From contig JBLWVL010000014.1 of assembly GCA_048268485.1 (NCBI GenBank), forward strand, positions 1-64,000: a stretch of 64,000 bases of DNA, in the 5' to 3' direction. This document shows positions 24,666 to 33,394 of this stretch, one piece after another. The notes under the pieces were generated by a model, which was given only the letters and a program-made list of their open reading frames with translations, searched no databases and was not told the DNA's origin. The position numbers were made by a program, and so were the translations under genes. This DNA is from Oceanospirillum sp048268485 (GTDB lineage: Bacteria; Pseudomonadota; Gammaproteobacteria; Pseudomonadales; Halomonadaceae). Every line of letters starts with the position of its first letter. The stretch's first letter is position 1.

Positions 24666-27104
24666 ATGCAGGCACCTAAGCCTTTGGCGCTATCCCGCCT
24701 GAAAAAACGTTGCAATAAAAAACGCCTGCCCGCCAGCACTGCGCGCATCAAACCTCTGGATCGCTTTATTGGTCAGCAACGGGCTGAGCATGCGGTTCGT
24801 TTTGCTATTGCTGTACCGGATAAGGGCTATAACCTTTTTGCTATGGGCGAAAATGGCTTAGGCAAGCGCACCATGCTGAAGCGCTTTCTGCAGCAGCACG
24901 CCAGTTCCCGGCCCTCACCGGATGATTGGTGTTACGTTAATAATTTTGAGACTCCCCGTAAGCCCTGGGCGATTCGTTTGCCCGCAGGCATGGCTGTTCA
25001 GTTGAAAAAGGATATGGAAGCCCTGATCAAAGAGCTGCGTCATGCGATTCCAGCAGCTTTTGAACAGGAAAGCTTTGTTGAAAAGGCCGAGTCGATCCGG
25101 GAAGACTTCTCCGAACAGCAGGACACCATGCTCAAGGAGGTGGCAGCGGAAGCCGGTAAACACAAACTCAAACTGATCCTGCAAAATCCTGGCGGCTACT
25201 CCTTTATGCCAGTGGACGAGGAGGGTGAAGCTTACGCCATCAAAGATTTTAACGAACTGCCGGAAGAGACACGCCTCTCGTTTAAAGAAAGCATTGAGTT
25301 AATGGAAAAGGATCTGCGGGCGGCATTACGTGACCTGGCGCATATGGAGAAGGATATCCGTGAGAAGCAGCATAAGCTGAACGAGAATATTACCCTGACA
25401 GCGATTCAGCATTGGTTGTCGGAGCTGCGTGATAAGTATACCGACCATGAGCGGGTTTTGGATTATCTGAATGCTTTGCAGAAAGATCTGGTGGAGAACG
25501 TTGAGATTTTTCTGGAAGAAGATGAAAACACCGATGCGGTGACCCGTGCTTCCCCGGATCACAAGATTCCGGCCCGTTATCAGATCAATGTGATGTCGAC
25601 CAACTGCCCGGACTCCGGGGCACCTCTGGTGATCGAAGATATGCCGACCCACAATAATCTGGTGGGGCACCTGGAAAATGTAACCTATATGGGGACAGTG
25701 GCAACAGACTTCTCGTTGATTCGTCCCGGTGCACTCCACCGCGCCAACGGCGGGTTTCTGATTCTGGATGCAGGTAAACTGCTGCAGCAGCCTTATGCCT
25801 GGGATGGCCTTAAGCTGGCGCTGCGCACTGGTTGTCTGCGTATCGATACCCTTGAAAAGCAATTGACCCTGTCCGGTAATGTCAGTCTTGAGCCGGAGCC
25901 GATGACGTTGAATGTCACCATCGCTTTGTTAGGGGATGCGGAACAGTACTATCTGCTGCAACGTTACGATCCGGATTTTGGCGAGCTGTTCAAAGTGTTG
26001 GCTGAGTTTGAAGGCGATATGCCGCGCAATGAAGAGAACGAAGCACTCTACGCCCGTTTAGTCAGCTCTATGGTGAAAGAGGATAGCCTGTTACCTCTGA
26101 GCCGTGATGCTCTGATGAAAGTAATTGAAGTGGGTGCCCGAAAGGCAGAGCATCAGAACCGTCTGTCATTGAATGCCGCAGATCTGAAACATCTGCTGCG
26201 GGAGGCTCATTACTGTGCGTGTGCTGATCAGAAAGATCAGGTCGATGCTCAGGCTGTGGATCAGGCCCTTGAGGGCCGGGAGTATCGCTCAGGGCATATT
26301 CGCGAACGTATGTTTAATAATATTCATGACGGCACGATCCTGATCGATACCCAAGGTGAAAAAGTCGGGCAGGTTAATGGCCTGACAGTGCTGCGTATTG
26401 GTGAAAGTGAATTTGGCCAGCCAAGCCGTATTACAGGAACGGTGCGCTATGGTAATGGTGATGTGCTGGATATTGAGCGTAGTGTTCATTTGGGTGGTGC
26501 ATTACATTCGAAAGGCGTGATGATCCTAAGTGCTTTCCTGAATGCTCAGTTTGGAGTTGATGAGCCGTTGCCCTTGTCCGCCAGTCTCGGCTTTGAGCAG
26601 TCCTACAATGGAGTTGATGGTGATAGCGCTTCTCTGGGGGAGTTAGTCTGTCTGTTGTCGGCGATGTCCTGCGTTCCGGTGAAGCAGTCGCTGGCAATCA
26701 CAGGGTCGATCAATCAATTCGGCGAAGTACAACCGATTGGTGGCGTGAATGAAAAAGTTGAAGGTTTCTTTGCGACCTGTAAAGAGCGGGGGCTGACAGG
26801 AGACCAGGGGGTTATTATTCCCGTACAGAATATTGATAACCTGATGCTCAGTGATGAGGTGATTGAAGCCTGTGCTAATGATCAGTTTGCTGTTTATGCT
26901 GTCGAACATGTTGAGCAGGCGATTAAGCTGATGACCGGAGTTGCGTCGGGTACCGCTAATGAAAAAGGGCATTTTGCTAAAAATACGCTGTATGGGAAAA
27001 TACAGCATCGCCTGAAAGAGCTTTGCGGCAAACCCCATGGCAAGCAGGGCAAAAGTAAGCGCAAAAGAACGGCGAAGAAAGCCAGCTCAAAGCAGGCTGG
27101 CTGA
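24666..27104 (+). CDS. Lon-type ATP-dependent protease with AAA domain (LonB-like family)
   Basis: About 812 residues. Walker A GENGLGKR at 61-68, a long coiled-coil insertion (about 110-290), a Walker B-like FLILDAG, and a C-terminal Lon protease domain with catalytic Ser in GDSASLGE (Ser654) and Lys in GVNEKVEG (Lys697), 43 residues apart as in Lon. The C-terminus is Lys-rich. This family is distinct from classical Lon and occurs in many gammaproteobacteria; the AsrA protein of Pseudomonas aeruginosa is, from memory, of this kind. Probable role: degradation of regulatory or damaged proteins under stress. AGGGAGA precedes ATG 24666. Confidence 0.9.
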   Translation: MQAPKPLALSRLKKRCNKKRLPASTARIKPLDRFIGQQRAEHAVRFAIAVPDKGYNLFAMGENGLGKRTMLKRFLQQHASSRPSPDDWCYVNNFETPRKPWAIRLPAGMAVQLKKDMEALIKELRHAIPAAFEQESFVEKAESIREDFSEQQDTMLKEVAAEAGKHKLKLILQNPGGYSFMPVDEEGEAYAIKDFNELPEETRLSFKESIELMEKDLRAALRDLAHMEKDIREKQHKLNENITLTAIQHWLSELRDKYTDHERVLDYLNALQKDLVENVEIFLEEDENTDAVTRASPDHKIPARYQINVMSTNCPDSGAPLVIEDMPTHNNLVGHLENVTYMGTVATDFSLIRPGALHRANGGFLILDAGKLLQQPYAWDGLKLALRTGCLRIDTLEKQLTLSGNVSLEPEPMTLNVTIALLGDAEQYYLLQRYDPDFGELFKVLAEFEGDMPRNEENEALYARLVSSMVKEDSLLPLSRDALMKVIEVGARKAEHQNRLSLNAADLKHLLREAHYCACADQKDQVDAQAVDQALEGREYRSGHIRERMFNNIHDGTILIDTQGEKVGQVNGLTVLRIGESEFGQPSRITGTVRYGNGDVLDIERSVHLGGALHSKGVMILSAFLNAQFGVDEPLPLSASLGFEQSYNGVDGDSASLGELVCLLSAMSCVPVKQSLAITGSINQFGEVQPIGGVNEKVEGFFATCKERGLTGDQGVIIPVQNIDNLMLSDEVIEACANDQFAVYAVEHVEQAIKLMTGVASGTANEKGHFAKNTLYGKIQHRLKELCGKPHGKQGKSKRKRTAKKASSKQAG

Positions 27105-27147
27105 AAGCCCTGAAATAAACTCACGTTATAACCGGATCTGAGCAGAG

Positions 27148-27606
27148 ATGACAAATCAGATGGCCATGCTACTGGCCGGGATCGCAGTAGCTATTATTAT
27201 TGCGCTTGCAGGGTATGCACTTAACTTACGCAAGCAAGTTCGTCAGCGTGAAAAAGAGCGTCTGGCTGCATTGCAGGATGTGGAGCGTTTAGCGCGGGAA
27301 AAGACCATGGAAAGTATCCATGTGATCTCTCGGGCTTTGTTGGAAGGACAGGTTGATGTTATGGAAGCCAGTCTGCGGATACGCACCCTGATTGATATTA
27401 TTGAATCAGATTGGCAGGAAACAGAGGCATTAAAGGTGTTTGCTGAGATAACCCAGCGTGGTGCTCACTTTGCAACTCACCAGGCGCGAAAAGAGTTACC
27501 CAAACAGGAACGCATGAAACAGGATCTGGAGCGTATCTCACTGGAAGGTGAATACCATGATGCGGCTCTTAATGGGGCGCGCTGGCTGTTGCAGCAAAAG
27601 CCATAA
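27148..27606 (+). CDS. DUF2489 membrane-anchored protein
   Basis: 152 residues with one N-terminal membrane helix (about 7-27) followed by a charged helical cytoplasmic part. The segments MESIHVISRALLEGQVDVMEASLRI and LKVF match the DUF2489 pattern as I recall it. Function unknown. It follows the Lon-type protease by 43 bases and precedes the YaaR-like gene by 48, so the three may form an operon. Confidence 0.75.
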   Translation: MTNQMAMLLAGIAVAIIIALAGYALNLRKQVRQREKERLAALQDVERLAREKTMESIHVISRALLEGQVDVMEASLRIRTLIDIIESDWQETEALKVFAEITQRGAHFATHQARKELPKQERMKQDLERISLEGEYHDAALNGARWLLQQKP

Positions 27607-27654
27607 GTTGAATAAGCGCCAGACAGAATAAAACAGTGGTCGCGGATAAACACT

Positions 27655-28119
27655 ATGATCAATATTAACGACAAACTTAAATCCCTGCGTACCGGGGATG
27701 GCACTCGCCGTGCCCGCACCAAAGAAGCCAGTAGTATCGGCAAAACCCGTACATTTACCGATCATCTGGTGCAGCAGGTTGAGGAGATCAACGCGCCCAC
27801 ATTAAATGATGAGCTGACCCGAATTCGTGAAGCACTGGAAGATGCATCGGAGAATCTGGAGCGTAACCCAACCATCGGTAATCTTGAGATCTACCGTGTA
27901 CTGCTCAGTAACCTTATAGGCAAGGCAACTAAGGGTGCGTATGAGGTGGAAGGTGTTGGTCCCGGCTGGAGTCTCACGGACAAGCATCATGTGATACGTA
28001 AAATCGATGAAGAAGCTGAGGCCTTGCTGCTGCTGGTACTGGATGAGCAGAAAGATACCTTAAAAATTGCGGCTAAACTGACGCATCTGAAGGGGCTGGT
28101 AGTGGATCTGCTGTCTTAG
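27655..28119 (+). CDS. YaaR/DUF327-like protein
   Basis: 154 residues, all-helical. After a basic N-terminus come FTDHLVQQVEEIN, a helix with LEIYRVLLSNLIGKAT, a KHHVIRKIDEEAEALLLLVLD segment and the C-terminal LTHLKGLVVDLLS, which follows the YaaR/DUF327 pattern (conserved Y...LV..FI, V..ID..L..L, I..IKGLLV.L). That family is best known from Firmicutes and spirochaetes and is unexpected here. No clear ribosome site. Function unknown. Confidence 0.6.
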   Translation: MININDKLKSLRTGDGTRRARTKEASSIGKTRTFTDHLVQQVEEINAPTLNDELTRIREALEDASENLERNPTIGNLEIYRVLLSNLIGKATKGAYEVEGVGPGWSLTDKHHVIRKIDEEAEALLLLVLDEQKDTLKIAAKLTHLKGLVVDLLS

Positions 28120-28173
28120 AAGGCAGGTCTCTATCCGGTTCGTTGATATTGTGATTATTGGTTTTTTGCAGAT

Positions 28174-28205
28174 AAAAAAAAGCCCCCACCAAATTTGGTG
28201 GGGGC
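28174..28205 (-). terminator. Very strong minus-strand terminator without an assigned gene
   Basis: A perfect 24-base palindrome at 28182-28205 (GCCCCCACC...GGTGGGGGC) is flanked on the left by eight A residues, so on the minus strand it is followed by a T-run. On the plus strand no T-run follows. No minus-strand protein gene ends here. Confidence 0.9.
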
Positions 28206-28450
28206 GGAAGTATATATGCAAGAGCTAACAGAGGGTCTCTCAAGAGAGATCTTTCCTTCGAAGACTACCCTAGTCTCCAGCCAGAAAGTGTTCAGAGTAA
28301 ATAACCATTTTCCTGAGAAGATGATCAAACACTGGACAAACCCGTTTGCAAATTTATTACGCGCCTTCAAACACTGGAAAATGCTGCGCGACCCTATGGG
28401 CGTAATACTAAAGACGAAGGTCGGGCTGGTCAATCTGGCTTGGTGGGTTT
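28182..28450 (-). ncRNA. Candidate small RNA ending at the orphan terminator
   Basis: The minus strand upstream of the terminator can form two more hairpins: AGACTA/TAGTCT around 28262-28276 and a TCTC/GAGA stem around 28236-28247. The loops and linkers hold several GGA motifs. The terminator with no gene and this structure fit a small RNA of up to about 270 nt, but the 5' end and promoter are not determined and no known family (6S, tmRNA, RyhB-like, Rsm) was recognised. Small ORFs of 87 and 92 codons in this region on the two strands look accidental. The rest of 28206-28724 shows no gene. Confidence 0.35.
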
Positions 28451-28724
28451 TAATGTAAAAAAAGGTTTACGTATTGCGTTTGTTCTATAAGGCTATTTAA
28501 TTACAGAATAATCATTTGTGGATACGGGGTATTTTGGGTTGGTTTTTTCCTGAACGAGACCTCGCCGGCGAATATACGGTCACCCTTATTGATTCTACGC
28601 TGTATTTTCTGTTAGAAACTGGCGTTATTATCTGTGTAGCATCCGCATCAGGTGCTCAATGGAACGTTAATGAATAAGAATGACAAATAAAATATAAGCG
28701 ACCACAACGCAAAGGCTTTTATCA

Positions 28725-29297
28725 ATGACTAAGCAGGTTGAATTTTTTTACGATATTGTCAGTCCGTACAGCTATCTTGCGGCAGTTCAGCTGGAAGAGT
28801 TGGAGCGGGAAACTGGTTGTGAGGTGCTCTGGCAGCCATTATTTCTGCCGGGGTTGTTCAAGCTGACAGGCAATCAGCCTCCACAAGTGATGGCGGAGAA
28901 GAAAACTTATCTGTTTGATCAGGACTTACCCCGCATGGCACGTTATCTTCAGGTGCCTTACAACATGCCCGCCAGCTTCCCCTGTAACACCGTTTATGTG
29001 ATGCGCGCCCTGATGAGCCTGCCCAATCATCTGCGTGCAGAGAAGAGTCTCGCACTGTACGAGCTGTTTTGGGGCGAAGGCCAGGATATCATCAATGATG
29101 ACACCATACTGTCTTTGTTAGGACAGGCTGCGCTGGATTACGCTAAAAGCGAAGAAGGTAAGGCTGCGCTGATGGAAAATACTCAGCGGGCAGCAGATAA
29201 GGGTGCCTTTGGGGCTCCGACTCTGTTTGTGGGTGATGAGACCTTCTTTGGTTGTGACCGCATTCCTCAGCTGAAGTACCATCTGCAGGTTTCTTAA
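28725..29297 (+). CDS. DsbA-fold 2-hydroxychromene-2-carboxylate isomerase/GST-kappa family protein
   Basis: 190 residues. The N-terminal FFYDIVSPYSYLA motif, with Ser in place of redox cysteines, the middle PASFPCNTVYVMRAL and the C-terminal GAFGAPTLFVGDETFFGCDR define the HCCA isomerase/kappa-class GST group. It is probably a glutathione-dependent isomerase or transferase of aromatic compounds in the cytosol; no aromatic degradation genes are nearby, so the substrate is open. Confidence 0.88.
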   Translation: MTKQVEFFYDIVSPYSYLAAVQLEELERETGCEVLWQPLFLPGLFKLTGNQPPQVMAEKKTYLFDQDLPRMARYLQVPYNMPASFPCNTVYVMRALMSLPNHLRAEKSLALYELFWGEGQDIINDDTILSLLGQAALDYAKSEEGKAALMENTQRAADKGAFGAPTLFVGDETFFGCDRIPQLKYHLQVS

Positions 29298-29308
29298 GCA
29301 GTATTTTC

Positions 29309-29345
29309 ACTTTAGTCACTACTTTAAAGAGCACTAAAGTTTTTC
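29309..29345 (+). terminator. Weak terminator after the isomerase gene
   Basis: ACTTTAGT (29309-29316) and ACTAAAGT (29333-29340) can pair around a 16-nt loop and are followed by TTTT. AT-rich and long-looped, so uncertain. Confidence 0.4.
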
Positions 29346-29390
29346 ACTTACACCTTCTCTGCGTACATTAATCCCTATTTAGGAAGCGTT

Positions 29391-30002
29391 ATGTTCACCG
29401 GTATTGTTCAAGGCGTAGCAACACTGATTAAACTGATTGAGAAAGATGACTTTCGCACTCATATTGTGACAATGCCCGGCCGATTGACGGAAGGGTTGTC
29501 CATTGGTGCCAGTGTTGCTCATAATGGCTGCTGTTTGACAGTGACAGATATCAAAGGCAACAGGGTCAGTTTTGATTTGATGCGGGAAACCCTGCGTCTG
29601 ACAAACCTTGGCGGGTTGCAGGTCGGTGACTCAGTCAATATAGAGCGTGCCGCCCGCTTTGGTGATGAGATTGGCGGGCATGCAATGTCCGGGCATATCA
29701 TGTGCACGACAGATGTTGTGAATATTATAGAGACTGACAACAACTATCGTATCTGGTTTTCGTTGCCAAAAGGTTATGAGAAGTATGTATTTGAGAAAGG
29801 CTATATCGGTATTGATGGTATTAGCCTGACGGTAGGCGAGATTGAAAATAGCTGCTTCTGCGTCAACCTTATACCGGAAACATTGGCGAGAACAACCATC
29901 GGTCAGCGTAGTATCGGTAGTCGTATCAATATCGAGATTGACCCTCAGACTCAGGCAATTGTGGATACGGTTGAGCGGGTTATGACTCAACAGCAGGTTT
30001 AG
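29391..30002 (+). CDS. ribE: Riboflavin synthase, alpha subunit
   Basis: 203 residues with two lumazine-binding domains. MFTGIVQG start, VAHNGCCLTVT, GGHAMSGHI in the first half and KGYIGIDGISLTVGE in the second closely match E. coli riboflavin synthase. It dismutates two 6,7-dimethyl-8-ribityllumazines into riboflavin. It stands apart from other rib genes: ribB is 2.3 kb away on the other strand behind a riboswitch, and no FMN riboswitch is visible here. Confidence 0.95.
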   Translation: MFTGIVQGVATLIKLIEKDDFRTHIVTMPGRLTEGLSIGASVAHNGCCLTVTDIKGNRVSFDLMRETLRLTNLGGLQVGDSVNIERAARFGDEIGGHAMSGHIMCTTDVVNIIETDNNYRIWFSLPKGYEKYVFEKGYIGIDGISLTVGEIENSCFCVNLIPETLARTTIGQRSIGSRINIEIDPQTQAIVDTVERVMTQQQV

Positions 30003-30245
30003 CAGCACTTTTCTTGTGCAAAGCAATATAAAGCCGATGTTTTTTGCTATGTTACGGTGCTTAAAAATCAACGATCAACTTTTTTAAGAAAATAGCTGGA
30101 GTTTCTGCTCTGTTTGCTCGATTTTTGCCCCACTTTTGGCTAAGATTGCCGCAAATGCAGAATTTGACTGTATGGTAAATTGTTGAAACCTGGAAACCAT
30201 GTTTTCCGGGTTTTGTTGTTTTTGGACTGGTTTAGGGCGCAACCC

Positions 30246-31535
30246 ATGCTGGAAAAATTGTTTAAGCTCAGTGAGCACAATACCAACGTAAAAACCGAAG
30301 TTGTTGCAGGTATCACCACCTACCTGACGATGGCTTACATTATCTTTGTTAACCCATCGATTCTGAAACTGGCCGGTATGGATTACGGTGCAGTTTTTGT
30401 GGCGACCTGTTTGGCAGCTGCGATCGGTACCCTGATTATGGGGCTGTGGGCGAATTATCCGATTGCCCTGGCTCCGGGCATGGGGCTGAACGCCTTCTTC
30501 ACCTTTACTGTTGTGATGGAGATGGGGTATAGCTGGGAATCTGCACTGGGTGCGGTATTCTTCTCCGGTCTGATCTTCACGATTCTAAGTCTGTTTAAGA
30601 TTCGTGAGTGGATTATCAATAGCATTCCTCTCTCTTTGCGATTAGGTATTGCTGCCGGTATCGGTCTGTTCCTGGCGTTGATCGCTCTGAAGAGCGCAGG
30701 CATTGTCGTAGACAGCCCGGCGACTCTGGTCACCATGGGTGACCTGTCCGATCCTAAAGTGATTCTGGCGATTGTCGGCTTCTTTATTATTGTGTCGCTG
30801 TCTTACCGTCGGGTTTTGGGTTCCGTCATGATCGGTATTCTGGTGGTCACAGTACTGTCGATTGTCATGGGGCTGAATGAGCTGAATGGCGTCGTCTCTA
30901 TGCCACCAAGCCTTGCACCTACCTTTATGGCGATGGACCTGGCCGGTGCTCTTGAAGTCGGTATGTTGAGCATCATCTTTGCGTTCCTGTTTGTGGATCT
31001 GTTTGATACTTCGGGTACCTTGGTAGCGGTGGCTCAGCAGGGTGGTCTGCTGGACAAAGATAAGCGTCTGCCCCGTTTGGGCCGTGCGCTGATGTCTGAC
31101 AGTACCGCAACGATGGCGGGTGCTGCTCTGGGTACGTCGACTACGACCAGTTATATCGAAAGTACAGCGGGTATCTCTGCCGGTGGCCGCACCGGTCTGA
31201 CTGCGGTTGTGGTTGCGGGTCTGTTCCTGCTGTCCCTGTTCTTCTCTCCATTGGCGGGCTCTGTACCGGCTTATGCAACAGCTGGTGCACTCTTCTACGT
31301 GGCGGTTCTGATGACGGCCGGTCTGGCAGAGGTGGACTGGAAGGATCTGACGGAAGCGGCTCCGGTATTTGTTGCCGCAATTGCGATGCCATTGACTTTC
31401 TCTATTGCCAACGGTATCGCTTTTGGCTTTATCACCTATGCTGGTATCAAGCTGATGTCTGGCCGTCGTGAAGATGTCTCTCTGAGTGTACTGATTCTGG
31501 CCGCTCTGTTCGTACTGAAGTTTGTTTTCCTTTAA
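30246..31535 (+). CDS. NCS2 purine permease (adenine/guanine/hypoxanthine type)
   Basis: About 429 residues and about twelve helices. Conserved segments are TTYLTMAYIIFVNPSIL, NYPIALAPGMGLNAFFTF, FLFVDLFDTSGTLV and GTSTTTSYIESTAGI, as in the AzgA-like branch (E. coli AdeP/GhxP). It imports purine bases with protons and precedes apt, which salvages adenine; the two form a functional pair, though a terminator-like hairpin separates them. ATG 30246 follows AGGG; the frame extends upstream without similarity. I see no purine riboswitch upstream. Confidence 0.92.
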   Translation: MLEKLFKLSEHNTNVKTEVVAGITTYLTMAYIIFVNPSILKLAGMDYGAVFVATCLAAAIGTLIMGLWANYPIALAPGMGLNAFFTFTVVMEMGYSWESALGAVFFSGLIFTILSLFKIREWIINSIPLSLRLGIAAGIGLFLALIALKSAGIVVDSPATLVTMGDLSDPKVILAIVGFFIIVSLSYRRVLGSVMIGILVVTVLSIVMGLNELNGVVSMPPSLAPTFMAMDLAGALEVGMLSIIFAFLFVDLFDTSGTLVAVAQQGGLLDKDKRLPRLGRALMSDSTATMAGAALGTSTTTSYIESTAGISAGGRTGLTAVVVAGLFLLSLFFSPLAGSVPAYATAGALFYVAVLMTAGLAEVDWKDLTEAAPVFVAAIAMPLTFSIANGIAFGFITYAGIKLMSGRREDVSLSVLILAALFVLKFVFL

Positions 31536-31574
31536 GATTAATCTTCATACGCTACTGCAGCAGCAGTAATACTT

Positions 31575-31599
31575 ATGCCGGCCTCAGGGTCGGCATTTG
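31575..31599 (+). terminator. Terminator-like hairpin between permease and apt
   Basis: ATGCCGGC (31575-31582) pairs with GTCGGCAT (31589-31596) with one G-U pair, followed by TTT. Confidence 0.55.
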
Positions 31600-31687
31600 C
31601 ATGTCTGAGGATTTGATTTCGTACTGTGCTGCCAGGAAAAGCAGCGCCATTGATGCCGATAGCATCTGTTATAGAAAAGGTTCTACC

Positions 31688-32251
31688 ATGTCTGATCGTG
31701 ATGAAAACACCCTGAATAATGCCGACTACCTGCGCTCTGTGATTCGTACTGTGCCCGACTGGCCTGAAGCTGGGGTGATGTTCCGTGATATCACGCCATT
31801 GTTCCAGAACCGCAAAGCGTTCCGTAAGCTTATCGACACTTTTGTCCATCGTTATTACGATCACGATATCGATGCGGTAGCCGGTGTGGATGCCCGTGGG
31901 TTTATTCTGGGTTCCCCCATCGCCTATGAACTGAATACCGGTTTTATTCCGGTACGTAAGAAAGGGAAATTGCCTTTTGAGACTGTGCAGGAAAGCTACG
32001 AGCTGGAATACGGTTCAGCCACCGTTGAGTTGCATACCGACTCTTTTAAACCCGGTGATAAGGTACTGCTGATCGATGATCTGATCGCCACTGGGGGCAC
32101 CATGCTAGCCGCTGCGAATCTGATCAAGCGTCTGGGTGCTGATGTGGTTGAAGCTGCAGCGATTATTGACCTGCCGGATCTGGGCGGTTCTGCAAAGCTG
32201 AGAGATCAGGGGATTGAGGTTTATTCAATCTGCGAGTTCGAAGGTAAATAA
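31688..32251 (+). CDS. apt: Adenine phosphoribosyltransferase
   Basis: About 187 residues. The PRPP-binding motif VLLIDDLIATGGTM, GVMFRDITPLFQN near the N-terminus, and DARGFILGSPIAYEL mark Apt. It converts adenine and PRPP to AMP. The start at ATG 31688 gives the family's usual length; the open frame upstream is probably untranslated. Its substrate may be supplied by the purine permease directly upstream. Confidence 0.95.
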   Translation: MSDRDENTLNNADYLRSVIRTVPDWPEAGVMFRDITPLFQNRKAFRKLIDTFVHRYYDHDIDAVAGVDARGFILGSPIAYELNTGFIPVRKKGKLPFETVQESYELEYGSATVELHTDSFKPGDKVLLIDDLIATGGTMLAAANLIKRLGADVVEAAAIIDLPDLGGSAKLRDQGIEVYSICEFEGK

Positions 32252-32300
32252 CGATTTATTTGAACCACATTCTGAGGCTGTCGCCTAAGGGTGGTATCTG

Positions 32301-32328
32301 AAAAGGCATCGGAGACGATGCCTTTTTT
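32301..32328. terminator. Terminator between apt and ribB
   Basis: AAAAGGCATCG (32301-32311), a GAGA tetraloop and CGATGCCTTTT (32316-32326) form a perfect 11-bp stem with A- and T-rich ends, serving both convergent genes. Confidence 0.92.
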
Positions 32329-32351
32329 ATTGCCTGAATTCAGTCCGCAGC

Positions 32352-33020
32352 CTAGGCGACCTGACTTATTTTCTGGCGGTAGAGAGCAATATCTTCAATC
32401 GTTAATACCGGCATCTGATGGCTGTGGGCAAACCGGATAACTTCTGGCATCCGGGCCATGGTGCCGTCTTCATTGGTTAGCTCGCAGAGTACGCCAAAGG
32501 GTTTCAGTCCGGCCAGCTGCGCCATATCGACACTGGCTTCTGTATGCCCCCGGCGTCCCAGAACACCCTCTGTGTTGGCTTTTAGCGGGAAGACATGACC
32601 CGGCTTTTTCAGGTCGGAAGGTTGGGCGTTATCGGCAATGGCTGCCTGAATGGTCGTCACCCGGTCTGCAGCAGAAACACCTGTGCTGACGCCAGTCGCT
32701 GCTTCAATGCTGACGGTGAAGTTGGTGTGATTGGTACTGGTGTTATCCTGAACCATCATCGGTAGTTCTAACTGTTTAATACGTTCTTCCGGTAAGCAGA
32801 GACAGATAATGCCGGAACACTCTCGGATCATCAGTGCCATCTGTTCATGGGTCATCGTTTCCGCAGCGAAGATCAGATCACCTTCATTTTCACGATGTTC
32901 ATCATCCAGTACCAGAATACCTTGTCCTTTTTGTAACGCCTCAATACCGCGCTCCACGCGCTGAATAGGTGTGCCGAAAAAGGAAAGATTATGGTTTTTT
33001 AGTGGGTTTTGCTGATTCAT
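32352..33020 (-). CDS. ribB: 3,4-dihydroxy-2-butanone 4-phosphate synthase
   Basis: 222 residues. LDDEHRENEGDLIFAAE (acidic metal site), TNFTVSIEAATGVSTGVSA and RRGHTEASVDMAQLAGL are typical RibB motifs. It makes the four-carbon unit of riboflavin from ribulose 5-phosphate. There is no GTP cyclohydrolase II domain. The start ATG is on base 33020, and the leader of about 290 bases carries an FMN riboswitch with a terminator, so it is turned off by FMN. Confidence 0.96.
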   Translation of the reverse strand: MNQQNPLKNHNLSFFGTPIQRVERGIEALQKGQGILVLDDEHRENEGDLIFAAETMTHEQMALMIRECSGIICLCLPEERIKQLELPMMVQDNTSTNHTNFTVSIEAATGVSTGVSAADRVTTIQAAIADNAQPSDLKKPGHVFPLKANTEGVLGRRGHTEASVDMAQLAGLKPFGVLCELTNEDGTMARMPEVIRFAHSHQMPVLTIEDIALYRQKISQVA

Positions 33021-33093
33021 GGTAATGCTCTTTTGAGTGAATAATAACCAGAATCAGGGCGGCAAGAGGCATATCTGCTCGACGTCAGGTATT

Positions 33094-33112
33094 CGTATCT
33101 TATTAAGATACG
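33094..33112 (-). promoter_or_regulatory. Additional hairpin in the ribB leader
   Basis: CGTATCTT and AAGATACG form a perfect 8-bp stem with a 3-nt loop between the riboswitch terminator and ribB. Possible mRNA stabiliser or part of the switching structure. Confidence 0.5.
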
Positions 33113-33134
33113 CGCACCTTTTGGCAGGTATAGC

Positions 33135-33160
33135 AAAACAGGCAACCCAAAAGTCGCCTG
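33135..33160 (-). terminator. Riboswitch expression-platform terminator
   Basis: On the minus strand CAGGCGAC pairs with GTTGCCTG (one G-U pair) around a short loop and is followed by TTTT. It directly follows the FMN aptamer, so FMN binding should favour premature termination. Confidence 0.8.
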
Positions 33161-33162
33161 AA

Positions 33163-33312
33163 ATTCTCTTTTATCCGGACTATAACCGTCGGCTCTGGAG
33201 TTACACCAGATCTGCTTGACCCTGCTGCTGACAGGTCAGCTGCAGGCGCTCGTGGGCTTTCTGTAGGATACAGATCTACCACCGGTGGGGAGTTTCACCC
33301 CGCCCTGAGAAT
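33163..33312 (-). promoter_or_regulatory. FMN riboswitch (RFN element)
   Basis: On the minus strand the conserved RFN blocks appear in order: CTCAGGGCGGGGTGAAA, CTCCCCACCGGTGG, GCCCACGAGCGCC, GATCTGGTG, CTCCAGAGCCGACGGTTATA and GTCCGGAT, closed by complementary ends. It controls ribB by sensing FMN. Confidence 0.96.
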
Positions 33313-33394
33313 GCAGCGCTATATTAATCAAACGGTCATGTTTACCCAAGTGAATAAATTGATCCAAAAAAGAGATTTATTCTATTTGCCGGAT

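Noticed and set aside
28155..28458. 92-codon minus-strand and 87-codon plus-strand ORFs
   Set aside because: The first reads through a strong terminator and the second starts inside that hairpin; neither resembles a known family.
30003..30245. Purine riboswitch upstream of the NCS2 permease
   Set aside because: The conserved aptamer core was not found in this region.
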